From assembly GCF_001613465.1 (NCBI RefSeq), contig NZ_BDCK01000020.1:248001-312000 (forward strand): 64,000 nt of DNA, read 5' to 3'. The DNA is from Nocardia niwae NBRC 108934 = DSM 45340 (GTDB lineage Bacteria; Actinomycetota; Actinomycetes; Mycobacteriales; Mycobacteriaceae). This document shows, piece by piece, positions 1 through 8,724 of this stretch. Under the pieces are notes generated by a model. That model saw only the letters and a program-made list of their open reading frames with translations. It was not told the origin of the DNA and did no database searches. How positions within the stretch are numbered: position 1 is the first letter of the stretch; each line of letters opens with the position of its first letter. Position numbers and translations under genes: made by a program.

Positions 1-220
1 AGCGCGCGGCGTATATTCGGGCACGATCGGTTTTCTGGGGCTCGGCGGCACCGCGGACCTGAACATCGTGATCCGCACCGCCGTCCGCTACGGCGGACGC
101 TGGCGGATCGGGGCGGGCGGGGCGATCGTGCTCGATTCCGATCCGGCCGACGAGTACCACGAAGTCCTGCTCAAGGCGGCCGCCACGTTGCGCGCTGCCG
201 CCGACCACGCGCATCGCTGA
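1..220 (+). CDS. pabB: Aminodeoxychorismate/anthranilate synthase component I, C-terminus (partial)
   Basis: Only the last 72 codons are present; the gene enters from the left edge and stops at TGA 218-220. The visible residues carry the chorismate-binding enzyme signature near the C-terminus: an [12 protein letters not shown] stretch, then [10 protein letters not shown], then a [10 protein letters not shown] segment followed by an E-rich helix. These contact chorismate and Mg2+ in the PabB/TrpE/MenF superfamily. The short tail and the form of the motif fit PabB (folate pathway, amination of chorismate with a glutaminase partner) slightly better than TrpE, but the distinguishing upstream part is outside the window. 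Confidence 0.8.
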   Translation, partial: ARGVYSGTIGFLGLGGTADLNIVIRTAVRYGGRWRIGAGGAIVLDSDPADEYHEVLLKAAATLRAAADHAHR

Positions 221-238
221 ACGCGAGCGCCGTTCCGG

Positions 239-736
239 TCACTTGCGCCGTCGGGTGGGCTTTCGCGGAGTCGGTTCCTCGGCGGGTGGTTGCGATGCGC
301 TCAAGCCGGTCAGCTTGCCCAGCAACGCGACGCCGGGCACCTTCGCCAAACGCCCGAGCACGTCCTCGCCGAGGGAGATCATCGCCTCCAGCCGGGGCAG
401 CAACCGGTCGTAGGCGGCGAAAGCCGGATCGGCGAGGGCCAGGGTTCGGTCGAGCCGATCGATGGTGGAGTTGAGCCGATCGATCGCGGTCGAGAGGCTC
501 TCGATCAGGCCGGGCAGTTGCGCGGCCAGCTGAGCGGACGCGGGGGGCAGCCGCACCGCCGTATCGAACGCCGACGTCGCGGTCAGCTGAGCGGCTTCCA
601 GCGCCTGGCCCGCGGCCGTCTGCGCCGCCTCTACCGCCGCTTGGGCGGCGGCGAGGACGTCGGCGGGGCCGGGTACGCGCCCGCCGGGCAGTTTGGGGGT
701 CGGCGGCTTACGACCCGGGCGTTTCGGGTTCGTCAT
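239..736 (-). CDS. Ala-rich hypothetical protein with basic tail
   Basis: A 165-residue protein of unknown function, convergent with pabB. The N-terminus is Pro/Lys/Gly-rich (MTNPKRPGRKPPTPK), followed by an Ala-rich helical stretch (about residues 28-60) and a leucine-heptad segment with repeated IDRLN/IDRLD units (about residues 75-105) that should form a coiled coil. It ends in a very basic tail (RKPTRRRK). I chose the ATG at 736 because the reading frame upstream of it has no family-like character and overlaps the promoter of the divergent TerD gene at 822. The basic ends could bind DNA or acidic polymers, but that is only inferred from composition. No signal peptide or membrane segment is visible. 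Confidence 0.6.
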   Translation of the reverse strand: MTNPKRPGRKPPTPKLPGGRVPGPADVLAAAQAAVEAAQTAAGQALEAAQLTATSAFDTAVRLPPASAQLAAQLPGLIESLSTAIDRLNSTIDRLDRTLALADPAFAAYDRLLPRLEAMISLGEDVLGRLAKVPGVALLGKLTGLSASQPPAEEPTPRKPTRRRK

Positions 737-821
737 GGGGAACACTGTGCCGTACGCCCCGCCGAAGGACCTCCCCTCGCGCGTTCGGCGTGTCGGAGGG
801 CCGTGGCATAGTTCGAGCACC

Positions 822-2837
822 ATGAAACTCAGCAAGGGCGCGAACGCAGCGGTACCGACATCCCTTCTAGCCGTGGTCGTTTCATGGCGATCGGAGCACG
901 CTGTGGACGCGCACGCCTTGCTGCTGGACGGCTCCGGCACGGTGCGCTCGGACCGGGACCTGGTGTTCTACAACGCGCCGCGGCACGTCTCGCAGGCGGT
1001 CACGCTCGATCAGGAGCCCGCGCCGGGCACCGCGCGGCTGAGCGTCTCGCTGCCGCGCACCGAAGCCGACGTCGACCGCATCGTGGTCTCCGGCTCGGTG
1101 GAGGACGGCACTTTTCGCGATATCCACGGGCTCACCGTCGCTGTGCACTCGGTCGACGGGGCGGTCGCGACGTTCGAGATCGAGATCGCGGAGGCGGTGT
1201 CGGCGATGATGTTCGGCGAGTTCTACCGCCGCGACGGACACTGGCGGTTCCGCGCGGTCGGCCAGGGCTGGGCGGGCGGACTGGCGGGGTTGATCACCGA
1301 GTTCGGCGTCCAGGTCGATGATCCCTCGGCGCCCGCCCGCACCACCCATCCCACCAACCCGTTTCGGATACGCCGTCCGGTCGCCAATTCTTCCACGCAC
1401 GAACGACTTTCCCCGGCCGAAGCCGAATCCGCCGCCGACCGGTCGGCTCGGCACGACCCGACCCCGGGCCGACGCTTCGTCCACGGATCGTTGCCCTCCG
1501 GTCCCCCTCCGCGAGACGGTGGATCTCCCGCCGACATCGAGCGAACGGACATCGCGGAAGACGTGCCGGTTCCACCCGAACCCATGCGCACCGACGACTC
1601 GCCCGGACGGCTCGAGGGCAGCGCCGCACGCCCGGGGGTCGACTCCCCTGCCCGGCCACGCACCGAAGTGCTCGACCGTACGGATACGTCGCCCCTGCCG
1701 AGACCGCACGCCCACCGCACGGTCGACCTCCACCGGCACAGCCGGGACGCCGCACCGCCGGCTCCGCCGCCGCCGAACCCCGAACTCGCGGATTGGCACC
1801 CGGATCCGGCCAATCCGCAGGTCATGCGCTGGTGGGACGGCACCGTATGGACCGAGGACCGGTATCTGCGCCCTCCGTCCGGCGGCCGCCATTGCGCTCG
1901 CTGCGGAAACGCGCTGCGCCGAAAGCTTTTCGGTGGGTTCGCGCCCTGCCAGAGGTGTGCGCAGGAGATCGAGGAGTACCTCACCCACTGGCACACGCGC
2001 GCGTGGCGGGTGCTCACCGGTCAGGGGCCGCGCGGTCCCGAGTGGGCGGACCTGTGGGCGTCGTTGCGTTATCAGCGCATCGACGCCGCAGCCGGACGCG
2101 CGGCGTTGCGCGACGCGGCGCTCAGCTATGTGGAGCGGCTGGTCACCTTCGCCTTCGCCGACGGCGAGGTCAGGGACGGGGAACTGGAGTTGTTCGAGCA
2201 GGCGGTTACCGAACTCCGGCTCGGCGGACCGCTGATCGAGGATTTGCGCCGACGTATGCATCGCGGCAACACCCTCCACCGCCTGCGCACGGGCGACCTT
2301 CCCGTGGTCCGTACGCCCGGCCTGCACCTGGACCCCGAGGAACAGGTGCACCTGGATCTGCCCGCGACGCACGTGCGTCAACTCGCGCGCGGCCCGAAAC
2401 TCACCGAGGGCAGGCTGATCGGCAGCAACAAGAAGCTGCGTTTCGTCGGCGCCGACACCGGTATCGAGATGCCGTGGTCACGGGTGGTCGCCGTGCATAC
2501 CGACCAGGGGACGGTGGTGGTCGCGGCCACCTCCGCGCGCGGCGGCGCGACCTTCGCCGTCGACGATCCGGACTACGTCTCGGCCGCGCTGGAAGGCGCG
2601 TTGCGCGTGGCCAAACGCCTCGTCCTCACCCCGGGCCAGCGCGACACCCGCAGTATCCCGCAGGAGGTGAAGGCGCAGGTGTGGCAGCGCGACGGTGGCC
2701 GATGCGTCGAATGCGGCGACGGGCACTACCTCGAGTTCGACCACATCATTCCGCTCAGCCGCGGCGGTGCGACCAGCGCGGCGAACCTGCAGATCCTGTG
2801 CCGCGCGTGCAACCGGGCCAAGGGCGCCCGGATATAG
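822..2837 (+). CDS. TerD - DUF2510 - zinc ribbon - TerB-like - HNH nuclease fusion
   Basis: A 671-residue multidomain protein. Residues 1-165 form a TerD domain (MKLSKGANAAV start, then DAHALLLDGSG and a DRDLVFYN segment), the calcium-binding fold of tellurite/stress Ter systems. A Pro/Arg-rich linker leads to a DUF2510 motif (WHPDPANP...WWDGTVW, about residues 322-350), a short CxxC...CxxC zinc ribbon (about 357-385) and a TerB-like helical segment (FAFADGEVRDGELELF, about 436-480). The C-terminus is an HNH endonuclease: C628/C631, DH at 640-641, a later CRAC pair and the NLQ segment. Ter-linked HNH nucleases are described in predicted stress or phage-response systems. ATG 822 is the start at which the TerD domain begins. 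The domain order is unusual. Activity is inferred from intact motifs. Confidence 0.82.
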   Translation: MKLSKGANAAVPTSLLAVVVSWRSEHAVDAHALLLDGSGTVRSDRDLVFYNAPRHVSQAVTLDQEPAPGTARLSVSLPRTEADVDRIVVSGSVEDGTFRDIHGLTVAVHSVDGAVATFEIEIAEAVSAMMFGEFYRRDGHWRFRAVGQGWAGGLAGLITEFGVQVDDPSAPARTTHPTNPFRIRRPVANSSTHERLSPAEAESAADRSARHDPTPGRRFVHGSLPSGPPPRDGGSPADIERTDIAEDVPVPPEPMRTDDSPGRLEGSAARPGVDSPARPRTEVLDRTDTSPLPRPHAHRTVDLHRHSRDAAPPAPPPPNPELADWHPDPANPQVMRWWDGTVWTEDRYLRPPSGGRHCARCGNALRRKLFGGFAPCQRCAQEIEEYLTHWHTRAWRVLTGQGPRGPEWADLWASLRYQRIDAAAGRAALRDAALSYVERLVTFAFADGEVRDGELELFEQAVTELRLGGPLIEDLRRRMHRGNTLHRLRTGDLPVVRTPGLHLDPEEQVHLDLPATHVRQLARGPKLTEGRLIGSNKKLRFVGADTGIEMPWSRVVAVHTDQGTVVVAATSARGGATFAVDDPDYVSAALEGALRVAKRLVLTPGQRDTRSIPQEVKAQVWQRDGGRCVECGDGHYLEFDHIIPLSRGGATSAANLQILCRACNRAKGARI

Positions 2838-2844
2838 CCCGGTC

Positions 2845-3570
2845 TCAGTCGACGAGCAGGCCTGCGGTACGGCCCAGGTCGGCCAGCATCGCGTCGAACA
2901 GGATCTCCGGGTTGTCCAGCGGGATCGGATAGTTCCCGAACACCTCGAGCGTGACGTGGCCGTAGAGCCGCGCCCAGATCTGGATCATCAGGTAGGTCAC
3001 CCCGAGATCCAGCTTCTCGGCGGGGAATTTCTGGCTGGACTCCGACAGGGCGGCCAGCAGTTCGGTCTGGAAGTGCACCAGATCGTCGCGCAACTCCGGC
3101 GGGATGACGTCGGTGGGTGGCGTGACGATGTCGTAGTTCGCCAGCAGCCTGCCCGCCGCGGCCAGGAAGACCCGGCCGAAGGGCTCGTCGAAGCGGCGCA
3201 GCGCGCGGGCCTGGCCGGCGCCGGGCGAGGCGAACACCAGGGTGAACTCCCTGGTGTGCGTCAGTGCCCAGCGCCGGAAGCCACGGCAGATGGCGAAGAA
3301 CTGCGCGGCGCCGTCATCGGGCAGCGTGGCGATCTCGGCGGTCAGGTCCTCGGCCAGGTCGGCGCAGAAGTCCAGTCGCAGCCGCTCCAGCAGGTCTTCC
3401 AGCGAGTTGTAGTAGCGGTACAGCGCGGGCGCGGTGACGCCGAGTTCCCGCGCGATGGCGCGCAGCGTGACCGCGTCGGGCCCGCGCTGCACCAGCAGTG
3501 CGCTGGCCACCCGCCGGATGTCGGTGTCGGTCACCACCGGCGCGCGGCCTCGTGGTCTGGACTGTTGCAC
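2845..3570 (-). CDS. TetR-family transcriptional regulator
   Basis: A 241-residue repressor. Its N-terminal helix-turn-helix (residues 12-60) contains TLRAIARELGVTAPALYRYYNS, the canonical TetR DNA-binding core. The rest is the all-helical ligand-binding domain, probably of the WHG subtype. The GTG at 3570 is preferred because TetR proteins usually begin 10-15 residues before the HTH. The gene lies 8 nt downstream of the P450 and is almost certainly co-transcribed with it. The palindrome at 4916-4932 upstream of the P450 is its likely operator, so it probably autoregulates the pair. It is not KstR itself: the HTH sequence does not resemble KstR as I recall it. Confidence 0.85.
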   Translation of the reverse strand: MQQSRPRGRAPVVTDTDIRRVASALLVQRGPDAVTLRAIARELGVTAPALYRYYNSLEDLLERLRLDFCADLAEDLTAEIATLPDDGAAQFFAICRGFRRWALTHTREFTLVFASPGAGQARALRRFDEPFGRVFLAAAGRLLANYDIVTPPTDVIPPELRDDLVHFQTELLAALSESSQKFPAEKLDLGVTYLMIQIWARLYGHVTLEVFGNYPIPLDNPEILFDAMLADLGRTAGLLVD

Positions 3571-3578
3571 CGTTCGAT

Positions 3579-4814
3579 TCAAGCGTATTCGACTTCCCAG
3601 CGCTTGATCCCGTTCAGCCAGCCCGACCGCAGCCGCACCGGATCGGAGACCTGCCGCAGGTTGGGCATCACGTCGGCGATGGCGTTGAACATCAGATCGA
3701 TCTGCAGCCGCGCGAGGTTCGCGCCGACGCAGTAGTGCGTGCCGGTGCCGCCGAAACCCACATGCGGGTTCGGATCGCGCAACACGTCGAAGGTGAACGG
3801 ATTGCCGAACGCTTCTTCGTCGAAATTGGCCGAGCTGTAGAACAATCCGAGCCGCTGCCCCTGCTTGATCTCCTGGCCGCCGAGCACGGTGTCCTGAGTC
3901 GCGGTGCGCTGGAACGCGGTGACGGGGGTGGCCCAGCGGACGATCTCGTCGGGCGCGGTGCGCGGGCGCTGCTGCCGGTAGATCTCCCACTGCTCGGGAT
4001 GGTCGACGAACGCCTTCATGCCGTGGGTGATCGAATTGCGCGTGGTCTCGTTGCCCGCCACCGACAGCAGGATGACGAAGAACGCGAACTCGTCCGAGCC
4101 GAGGTGCTCGCCGTCGACGTCGGCGTTGACCAGCTGGGTGACGATGTCCTCGGCCGGGCAGGCGCGCCGCTGTTCGGCCATGTTCCAGGCATAGCCCATC
4201 ACCTCGGCGGTGGCGGCGTGGTGGTCGCCCTCGAACTCCGGGTCGTCGTAGGAGATCATCTGGTTGGACCAGTCGAAGATCTTCTTCCGGTCCTCCTGCG
4301 GGATGCCGAGCAGCTCGGCGATGGCCTGCAACGGCAGTTCACAGGCAACCTGTTCGACGAAGTCGCCGCTGCCGGACTTCTTGGCCTCGTGCACGATCCG
4401 CGCGGCGCGTTCGGTCAGCGCGGCGCGCAGGCTCTCCACCGCGCGCGGGGTGAAGCCCTTGGAGATGATGCGGCGGGTCTTGGTGTGCTTGGGCGGGTCG
4501 AGGTTGAGCAGCAGCATGTCGCCGAGCATGTCGATCTGCTCGCGCGTGGTCTCCTCGTTGAACCGGATGATCGCGGTGTTCTCGTGCGAGGAGAACATCT
4601 CGGGATTCTTCGAGATCTCCTTGATGTGCGCGAGCTTGGAGACGACCCAGTATCCGCCGTCGTCGAAGCCGCTGGCCCGATCCGGCTGGGCGCACCACCA
4701 CACCGGGGCGGTGCGGCGCAGTTCGGCGAACTCCTCGATGGGCAGGCGGGTGGCGAGCAGATCGGGGTCGGTGAAGTCGAATCCCGTCGGGATCGAGGGC
4801 GTGGTCACGGTCAC
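3579..4814 (-). CDS. cyp125: Cytochrome P450, CYP125-like (steroid C26/C27 monooxygenase)
   Basis: A 411-residue soluble P450. It resembles mycobacterial CYP125 along its whole length: GFDFTDPDL near the N-terminus, SGDFVEQVACELPLQAIAELLG mid-protein, the I-helix segment AGNETTRNSITHGM, the ExxR region, VTAFQRTA, and the heme motif FGGTGTHYCVG with ligand C362. The C-terminal RLRSGWLNGIKRWEV is close to the CYP125 end. CYP125 enzymes oxidise the terminal side-chain carbon of cholesterol or cholest-4-en-3-one. GTG 4814 was chosen because AGGAG lies 7 nt upstream. A ferredoxin and reductase must come from elsewhere; none is adjacent. The upstream palindrome suggests TetR control. Confidence 0.85.
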   Translation of the reverse strand: MTVTTPSIPTGFDFTDPDLLATRLPIEEFAELRRTAPVWWCAQPDRASGFDDGGYWVVSKLAHIKEISKNPEMFSSHENTAIIRFNEETTREQIDMLGDMLLLNLDPPKHTKTRRIISKGFTPRAVESLRAALTERAARIVHEAKKSGSGDFVEQVACELPLQAIAELLGIPQEDRKKIFDWSNQMISYDDPEFEGDHHAATAEVMGYAWNMAEQRRACPAEDIVTQLVNADVDGEHLGSDEFAFFVILLSVAGNETTRNSITHGMKAFVDHPEQWEIYRQQRPRTAPDEIVRWATPVTAFQRTATQDTVLGGQEIKQGQRLGLFYSSANFDEEAFGNPFTFDVLRDPNPHVGFGGTGTHYCVGANLARLQIDLMFNAIADVMPNLRQVSDPVRLRSGWLNGIKRWEVEYA

Positions 4815-4915
4815 GGCTGAACTCCTACGGGGATCTGGGCGCAGATCCACCGACGATGTGGCGAACACGGTCAAGGGAGATGCAACCACAGAACCAGCCT
4901 CCGTGAACACTGTTT

Positions 4916-4932
4916 AGTAAAACGCGTTTACT
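4916..4932. promoter_or_regulatory. Palindromic operator upstream of the CYP125-like gene
   Basis: AGTAAA-ACGCG-TTTACT is an inverted repeat with 6-bp arms and a 5-bp spacer, about 100 nt upstream of the P450 start and between it and the divergent globin gene. It is a typical TetR-family operator and the TetR gene is in the P450 operon. Positions 4918-4931 also match the KstR consensus TnnAACnnGTTnnA at all but the last fixed base. Confidence 0.55.
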
Positions 4933-5067
4933 TTTTTGGTGCCCATCCGCGCGACCGGTCGGTTCGCCCCGCTGGCCGATACCGGCCAATACCGCGACTC
5001 GCCTGGACACCGGACTGGCGGGCTGCCTGTAATGAGATCCACAGCCCCACCCGGCCCGGGAGGTCCG

Positions 5068-5511
5068 ATGCCCAGTCTCTACGACCACGTCGGCGGCGAC
5101 GAGACGCTTCATCGCGTCGAAGCGGCGTTCTACGACAAGGCGCTCGCCGATCCGGTGCTGAAGACGTTGTTCACCGAACGACTGCCGCAGCACGTCGACC
5201 ATCTCACCTGGTTCACCGCAGAATCCTTCGGCGGACCGGATCGTTTCACCCGGGAGCTCGGGTTCGACTACATCATCGCGGTGCACCGTGGCCTGCGGAT
5301 CACCGACGAGCAGCGGGAACGCTTCGTCGAGGTGTACATGCAGACCTTCCAGGAGGCCGGGCTGCTGGAGGACGAGGCGTTCCGCACCGCGGTCTACGAG
5401 CACATCGCATTCGGATCGCAGGTCGCGCAGCAGAATTCGCACGCGACCAGCGATGCGCAGCTGCACCCGATCCGCGAGGTCCCGCGCTGGACCTGGGCGG
5501 GCGACGACTAG
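5068..5511 (+). CDS. glbO: Group II truncated hemoglobin
   Basis: A 147-residue truncated (2-on-2) globin. The N-terminus SLYDHVGGDETLHRVEAAFYDKALADPVL matches the A-B helices of group II proteins with the B10 aromatic pair FY. The proximal heme histidine lies in YIIAVHRGL. The C-terminal A.QNS...LHP...VPRWTW extension is common among actinobacterial group II members. These proteins bind O2 or NO and are linked to NO detoxification and redox protection. ATG 5068 has a GGGAGG site 4 nt upstream. The gene is transcribed away from the P450. It ends 1 nt before the stop codon of the convergent DUF1254 gene. Confidence 0.85.
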   Translation: MPSLYDHVGGDETLHRVEAAFYDKALADPVLKTLFTERLPQHVDHLTWFTAESFGGPDRFTRELGFDYIIAVHRGLRITDEQRERFVEVYMQTFQEAGLLEDEAFRTAVYEHIAFGSQVAQQNSHATSDAQLHPIREVPRWTWAGDD

Positions 5512-5512
5512 C

Positions 5513-6910
5513 TCAGCGCAGCGCGATCAGTGGGGGCGGCTGCCAGCGACGCTGCAGAACAGACGGTTCGGGCGCGAACAACGCCAGGGTGACCGAGAAC
5601 GGGTCGGACTCCGGGATGGGCAGCCAATTGCCCTCCGGGACGCCCGCACCGGGATCATCGTGCTGAAGCGTGAGGTCGAGGGAGCCGTCCGGATTGAGCA
5701 CGACGGGGACATGGTGACCGATCGAATAGATCTCGGCCGGATTGGACACCAAGTAATCTCCGGCATCGTAGACCCCCAGCGACCAGAAGGCGTCGACCGG
5801 CGGCAGCTCCCCCGACACGAAGTGCAGCCGGAACGGCCCGGAGCCGGCCTGGACCGCCGTGAAGAGGTAATGCGCGTCCTCGGGCAACGGCAGGCCGAGC
5901 GCGCCGAACGCGGTGACCGCCCGCAGCAGGTAGTCGGTGCCGTACCGGCCCGCCCCGAGATCGGACACCCAGCCGTTGTCGTTGGTCGTATTCGCCCCCA
6001 GGGTCACCGGGAGCTGCTGCTTCACGGTGTCCGCCGCCGCGGTCAGCTCCCCGTCGGAGATTCCTTCGACCGCGCCGCCCGGCCGGATGCCGATCGTCGC
6101 GAAGCGCCGCATCGCGGGCTCGTCCGCGGGCGCGGGCGGATTCACCGCCAGCAACGCGCACATCCGATCGAAGAAATCGTGCGCGTCCATTCCCATGACC
6201 TGATCGACCGGCCGCTGCCCGTCGGATCGCCCGCTGGGCGGCACGCTCGCGGACGGCTCGGCGCCCGCGCTCCACGCGCTCAACGGGACCAGCCGCAACC
6301 GCTGCTGCAACGACCGCACGACGGGAAGGTCTTTCTCCCCGTCGACCTGGATCCGCAGGATCAGCCACACCGTCGGCGTCGGCATCGGTAAGGGCGTCAA
6401 TCCCTCGGGCAAAGTCCCCGACCACCCCGGACCGGTCACCACATAGGCATAGGGCGACGACTGGGACCGCGGCCGGACGCTGCTCGGATTGTGCACATTG
6501 TTCGTCCAGGCATCCAGCAGCTGCGCCAACCAGAACCGGCCCCCGTCCATGGCGGGCACGCTCAGCACCATCGGCTCGTTCGCCAGATCGAGCCACGCGG
6601 TCGAGTGCAGCGTGTCCGGGTCGGGCCTGGCCACGTTCCGCTGCGCCGCAGTCGGCAACGAGACCGCGTGCTCGAGCCGGTTGACGGGCGTGGACGCCTC
6701 CGCCGCGACGCGGGTGACGTCCATCAGCACCAGCGGAAATCCGAAGACGTAGGCATCCTTGGCGATATTTCCCGCTTCGCTGGTCACCCGGTGGGCCGGG
6801 CCGCTCTCGTCCGATCCGCCGCACGCGGCCGCACCCAGCGCGGCCATCGACGCCATGCCGAGCAGGGCGCGCCGCGACAGCGCGGATTCGCGGTGGGTCC
6901 GGTCGTCCAT
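5513..6910 (-). CDS. DUF1254/DUF1214-type Tat lipoprotein, copy 1
   Basis: A 465-residue exported protein. The N-terminus has a twin-arginine-like SRRALLGMASMAALGAAACG leader with a lipobox cysteine, so the protein is likely Tat-exported and membrane-anchored. The N-terminal half (DAYVFGFPLVLMDVTR..., TLHSTAWLDL, MVLSVPAMDGGRFW) is DUF1254. The C-terminal half (FRLHFVSGELPPVDAFWSLGVYDAGDYLV) is DUF1214. The biochemical function of this family is unknown. It is a close paralog of the next gene (7071-8483) in the same orientation, with blocks of near identity such as GWSGTLPEGLTPLPMPTPT. A copied promoter precedes each, so each copy is probably an independent transcription unit. Confidence 0.82.
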   Translation of the reverse strand: MDDRTHRESALSRRALLGMASMAALGAAACGGSDESGPAHRVTSEAGNIAKDAYVFGFPLVLMDVTRVAAEASTPVNRLEHAVSLPTAAQRNVARPDPDTLHSTAWLDLANEPMVLSVPAMDGGRFWLAQLLDAWTNNVHNPSSVRPRSQSSPYAYVVTGPGWSGTLPEGLTPLPMPTPTVWLILRIQVDGEKDLPVVRSLQQRLRLVPLSAWSAGAEPSASVPPSGRSDGQRPVDQVMGMDAHDFFDRMCALLAVNPPAPADEPAMRRFATIGIRPGGAVEGISDGELTAAADTVKQQLPVTLGANTTNDNGWVSDLGAGRYGTDYLLRAVTAFGALGLPLPEDAHYLFTAVQAGSGPFRLHFVSGELPPVDAFWSLGVYDAGDYLVSNPAEIYSIGHHVPVVLNPDGSLDLTLQHDDPGAGVPEGNWLPIPESDPFSVTLALFAPEPSVLQRRWQPPPLIALR

Positions 6911-6961
6911 GATCCTGTTCCGCCTCCGATCCGATCGGTCACCGCGCCAGGTCCGTTCCGG

Positions 6962-6967
6962 AGTATA
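6962..6967 (-). promoter_or_regulatory. Putative -10 element of DUF1254 copy 1
   Basis: TATACT read on the minus strand, 51 nt upstream of the ATG at 6910. The surrounding GGCGGTTATACTCCGG is conserved at nearly the same distance upstream of the second copy. Confidence 0.5.
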
Positions 6968-7070
6968 ACCGCCTCATCGAGGCAAAGTGGCTGGTCAGCG
7001 CCCTGAACCGCGATCCGGCGCGGCGGCTTCGCCGGACATGGGCTCCGACCGCGGCGGCGCGGAGGGCGGA

Positions 7071-8483
7071 TCAGGACGCCGGCATCAGCGGCGGCGGACG
7101 CCAGCGCCCCTGAATGGCCTCCGCCTTGGGCGCGTACATGCGCAGGGTCAGGGAGAATTGCCCGGATTCCGGGATCGGCAGCCAGTTTCCGGCCGGTACG
7201 GCCGGGCCGGGATCGGTGTATTGCAACGCGATGTCGACGGACCCGTCGGAGTTGAGCATCACCGGATCCGGATGGCCCACCGTGTAGATCTCCGCGGGGT
7301 TGGGCACCAGGTAGCTGTCGGCGTCGTAGGCGGTGAGCGACCAGAAGTTGTCGACGGGCGGCAGCTGGCCCGGTGCGAAATGCAGCCGGAATCGGCCTGC
7401 GCCGTCGCCGGTGCCGGTCGATGCGAACAGCGTCGGATAGAAGGCGCTCTCGGCCGGACTGGCGCCGAGGGCCACCCGGGCGATGGCGGCGCGCAGCAGG
7501 TAGTTGGTGCCGTAGCGCCCGACGTCGGGGTCGACGAGCCAGCCGTTCTCGTTCACTGTCCGCGCGCCCAGATACACCGGGATCTGCTGCTGGGCGGTGC
7601 CCACCGCGGCGGCGAGCTCGACGTCGGAGAGGCCTTCGACCGCACCGCCGGGCCGGATGCCGATCGTCGCGAAGCGCCGCATGGCGGGCTCGTCCTCGCG
7701 TGCGGGCGGATTCACCGCCAGCAACGCGCACATCCGATCGAAGAACACCTTCGCGTCCATCTCCCCGATCCATTCCGGCGGCGGCTGCACACTCGCCTGC
7801 CAGGGCGGAGCGGCGGGGGCGGGCGGCTCGACGCCCGCCACCCACGCGCTCAACGGCACCAGGCGCAACCGCTGCTGCAACGACCGCACGGCCGCCAGAT
7901 CGGTCTCGCCGTCGACCTGGATCCGCACGATCAGCCACGCCGTCGGCGTCGGCATCGGTAAGGGCGTCAACCCCTCGGGCAAAGTCCCCGACCACCCCGG
8001 GCCGGTCACCACATAGGTGTAGGGCGGCGACGCCGACTGCGCTTGCGGACGGCGGCCATTGGGATTGTGCACGTTGTTCGTCCAGGCGCCCAGCAGCTGC
8101 ACCAGCCAGAACCGGCCCCGGTCCATGGCGGGGACGCTCAGCACCATCGGCTCGTTCGCCAGATCGAGCCACGCGGTCGATCGCAACGTATCCCGGTCCA
8201 GCCGCACCACTTCTCGCTGCGCCGGGGTGGGCAACGAGGCCGCGTGCTCGAACCGGTTGACGGGCGTGGACGCCTCCGCCGCGATGCGGGTGACGTCCAT
8301 CAGCACCAGCGGGTAGCCGAATACGTAGGCGTCCTTGGCGATCGTGGCGGCGTCATCGGGAACGGAACTGTGGTCGCCGGAACGGCCGCACGCCGCCCAG
8401 CCGAACGCGGCCACCGATGTCGCCGCGATGCCGAGCGCCGTGCGCCGCGACACCCTGAACTCGCCCTCGGTCTTCTCGTCCAT
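7071..8483 (-). CDS. DUF1254/DUF1214-type Tat lipoprotein, copy 2
   Basis: A 470-residue paralog of the preceding gene with the same architecture: a VSRRTALGIAATSVAAFGWAAC lipoprotein leader of Tat type, a DUF1254 half (KDAYVFGYPLVLMDVTRIAAE; TAWLDLANEPMVLSVPAMDRGRFW) and a DUF1214 half (RFRLHFAPGQLPPVDNFWSLTAYDADSYLV). The strongest divergence is in the mid-protein Ala/Pro-rich insert near residues 220-235 and at the extreme C-terminus. The start at 8483 gives the expected signal peptide. Function is unknown; members occur beside oxidative or lipid genes in many actinobacteria. It arose by tandem duplication that included about 60 nt of upstream DNA. Confidence 0.82.
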   Translation of the reverse strand: MDEKTEGEFRVSRRTALGIAATSVAAFGWAACGRSGDHSSVPDDAATIAKDAYVFGYPLVLMDVTRIAAEASTPVNRFEHAASLPTPAQREVVRLDRDTLRSTAWLDLANEPMVLSVPAMDRGRFWLVQLLGAWTNNVHNPNGRRPQAQSASPPYTYVVTGPGWSGTLPEGLTPLPMPTPTAWLIVRIQVDGETDLAAVRSLQQRLRLVPLSAWVAGVEPPAPAAPPWQASVQPPPEWIGEMDAKVFFDRMCALLAVNPPAREDEPAMRRFATIGIRPGGAVEGLSDVELAAAVGTAQQQIPVYLGARTVNENGWLVDPDVGRYGTNYLLRAAIARVALGASPAESAFYPTLFASTGTGDGAGRFRLHFAPGQLPPVDNFWSLTAYDADSYLVPNPAEIYTVGHPDPVMLNSDGSVDIALQYTDPGPAVPAGNWLPIPESGQFSLTLRMYAPKAEAIQGRWRPPPLMPAS

Positions 8484-8532
8484 GATCCTGCTCCGCCTCC
8501 GATCCTATCGGGCACCGCGAGATCCGCACCGG

Positions 8533-8538
8533 AGTATA
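8533..8538 (-). promoter_or_regulatory. Putative -10 element of DUF1254 copy 2
   Basis: TATACT on the minus strand, 50 nt upstream of the start at 8483, in the same GGTTATACTCCGG context as at 6962-6967. Confidence 0.5.
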
Positions 8539-8724
8539 ACCGCCCTCCGAGGCAGAAACCGCAGGTCAGCGGGGCATTTACAGGATGAGCGCCCGGGGGG
8601 CCGCCCCGGGACGCCGAGGCGGCTCGATGTGTCGGCCGGATCCCTGGGCGTCCCGGACCGCGGCGACCTTTGCGGGCACGCTCGCCGGGCGCAGGCGGCG
8701 CAGCGTGGGAGGATCGCGCCGCGG

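Noticed and set aside
882..2381. A 499-codon frame antisense to the TerD-HNH gene
   Set aside because: The sense gene has several recognised domains; the antisense frame has none.
8591..8610. CCCGGGG/CCCCGGG inverted repeat downstream of the small membrane gene
   Set aside because: Possible terminator stem, but it is short, all G/C and without a T tract, so it is indistinguishable from background in this G+C-rich DNA.
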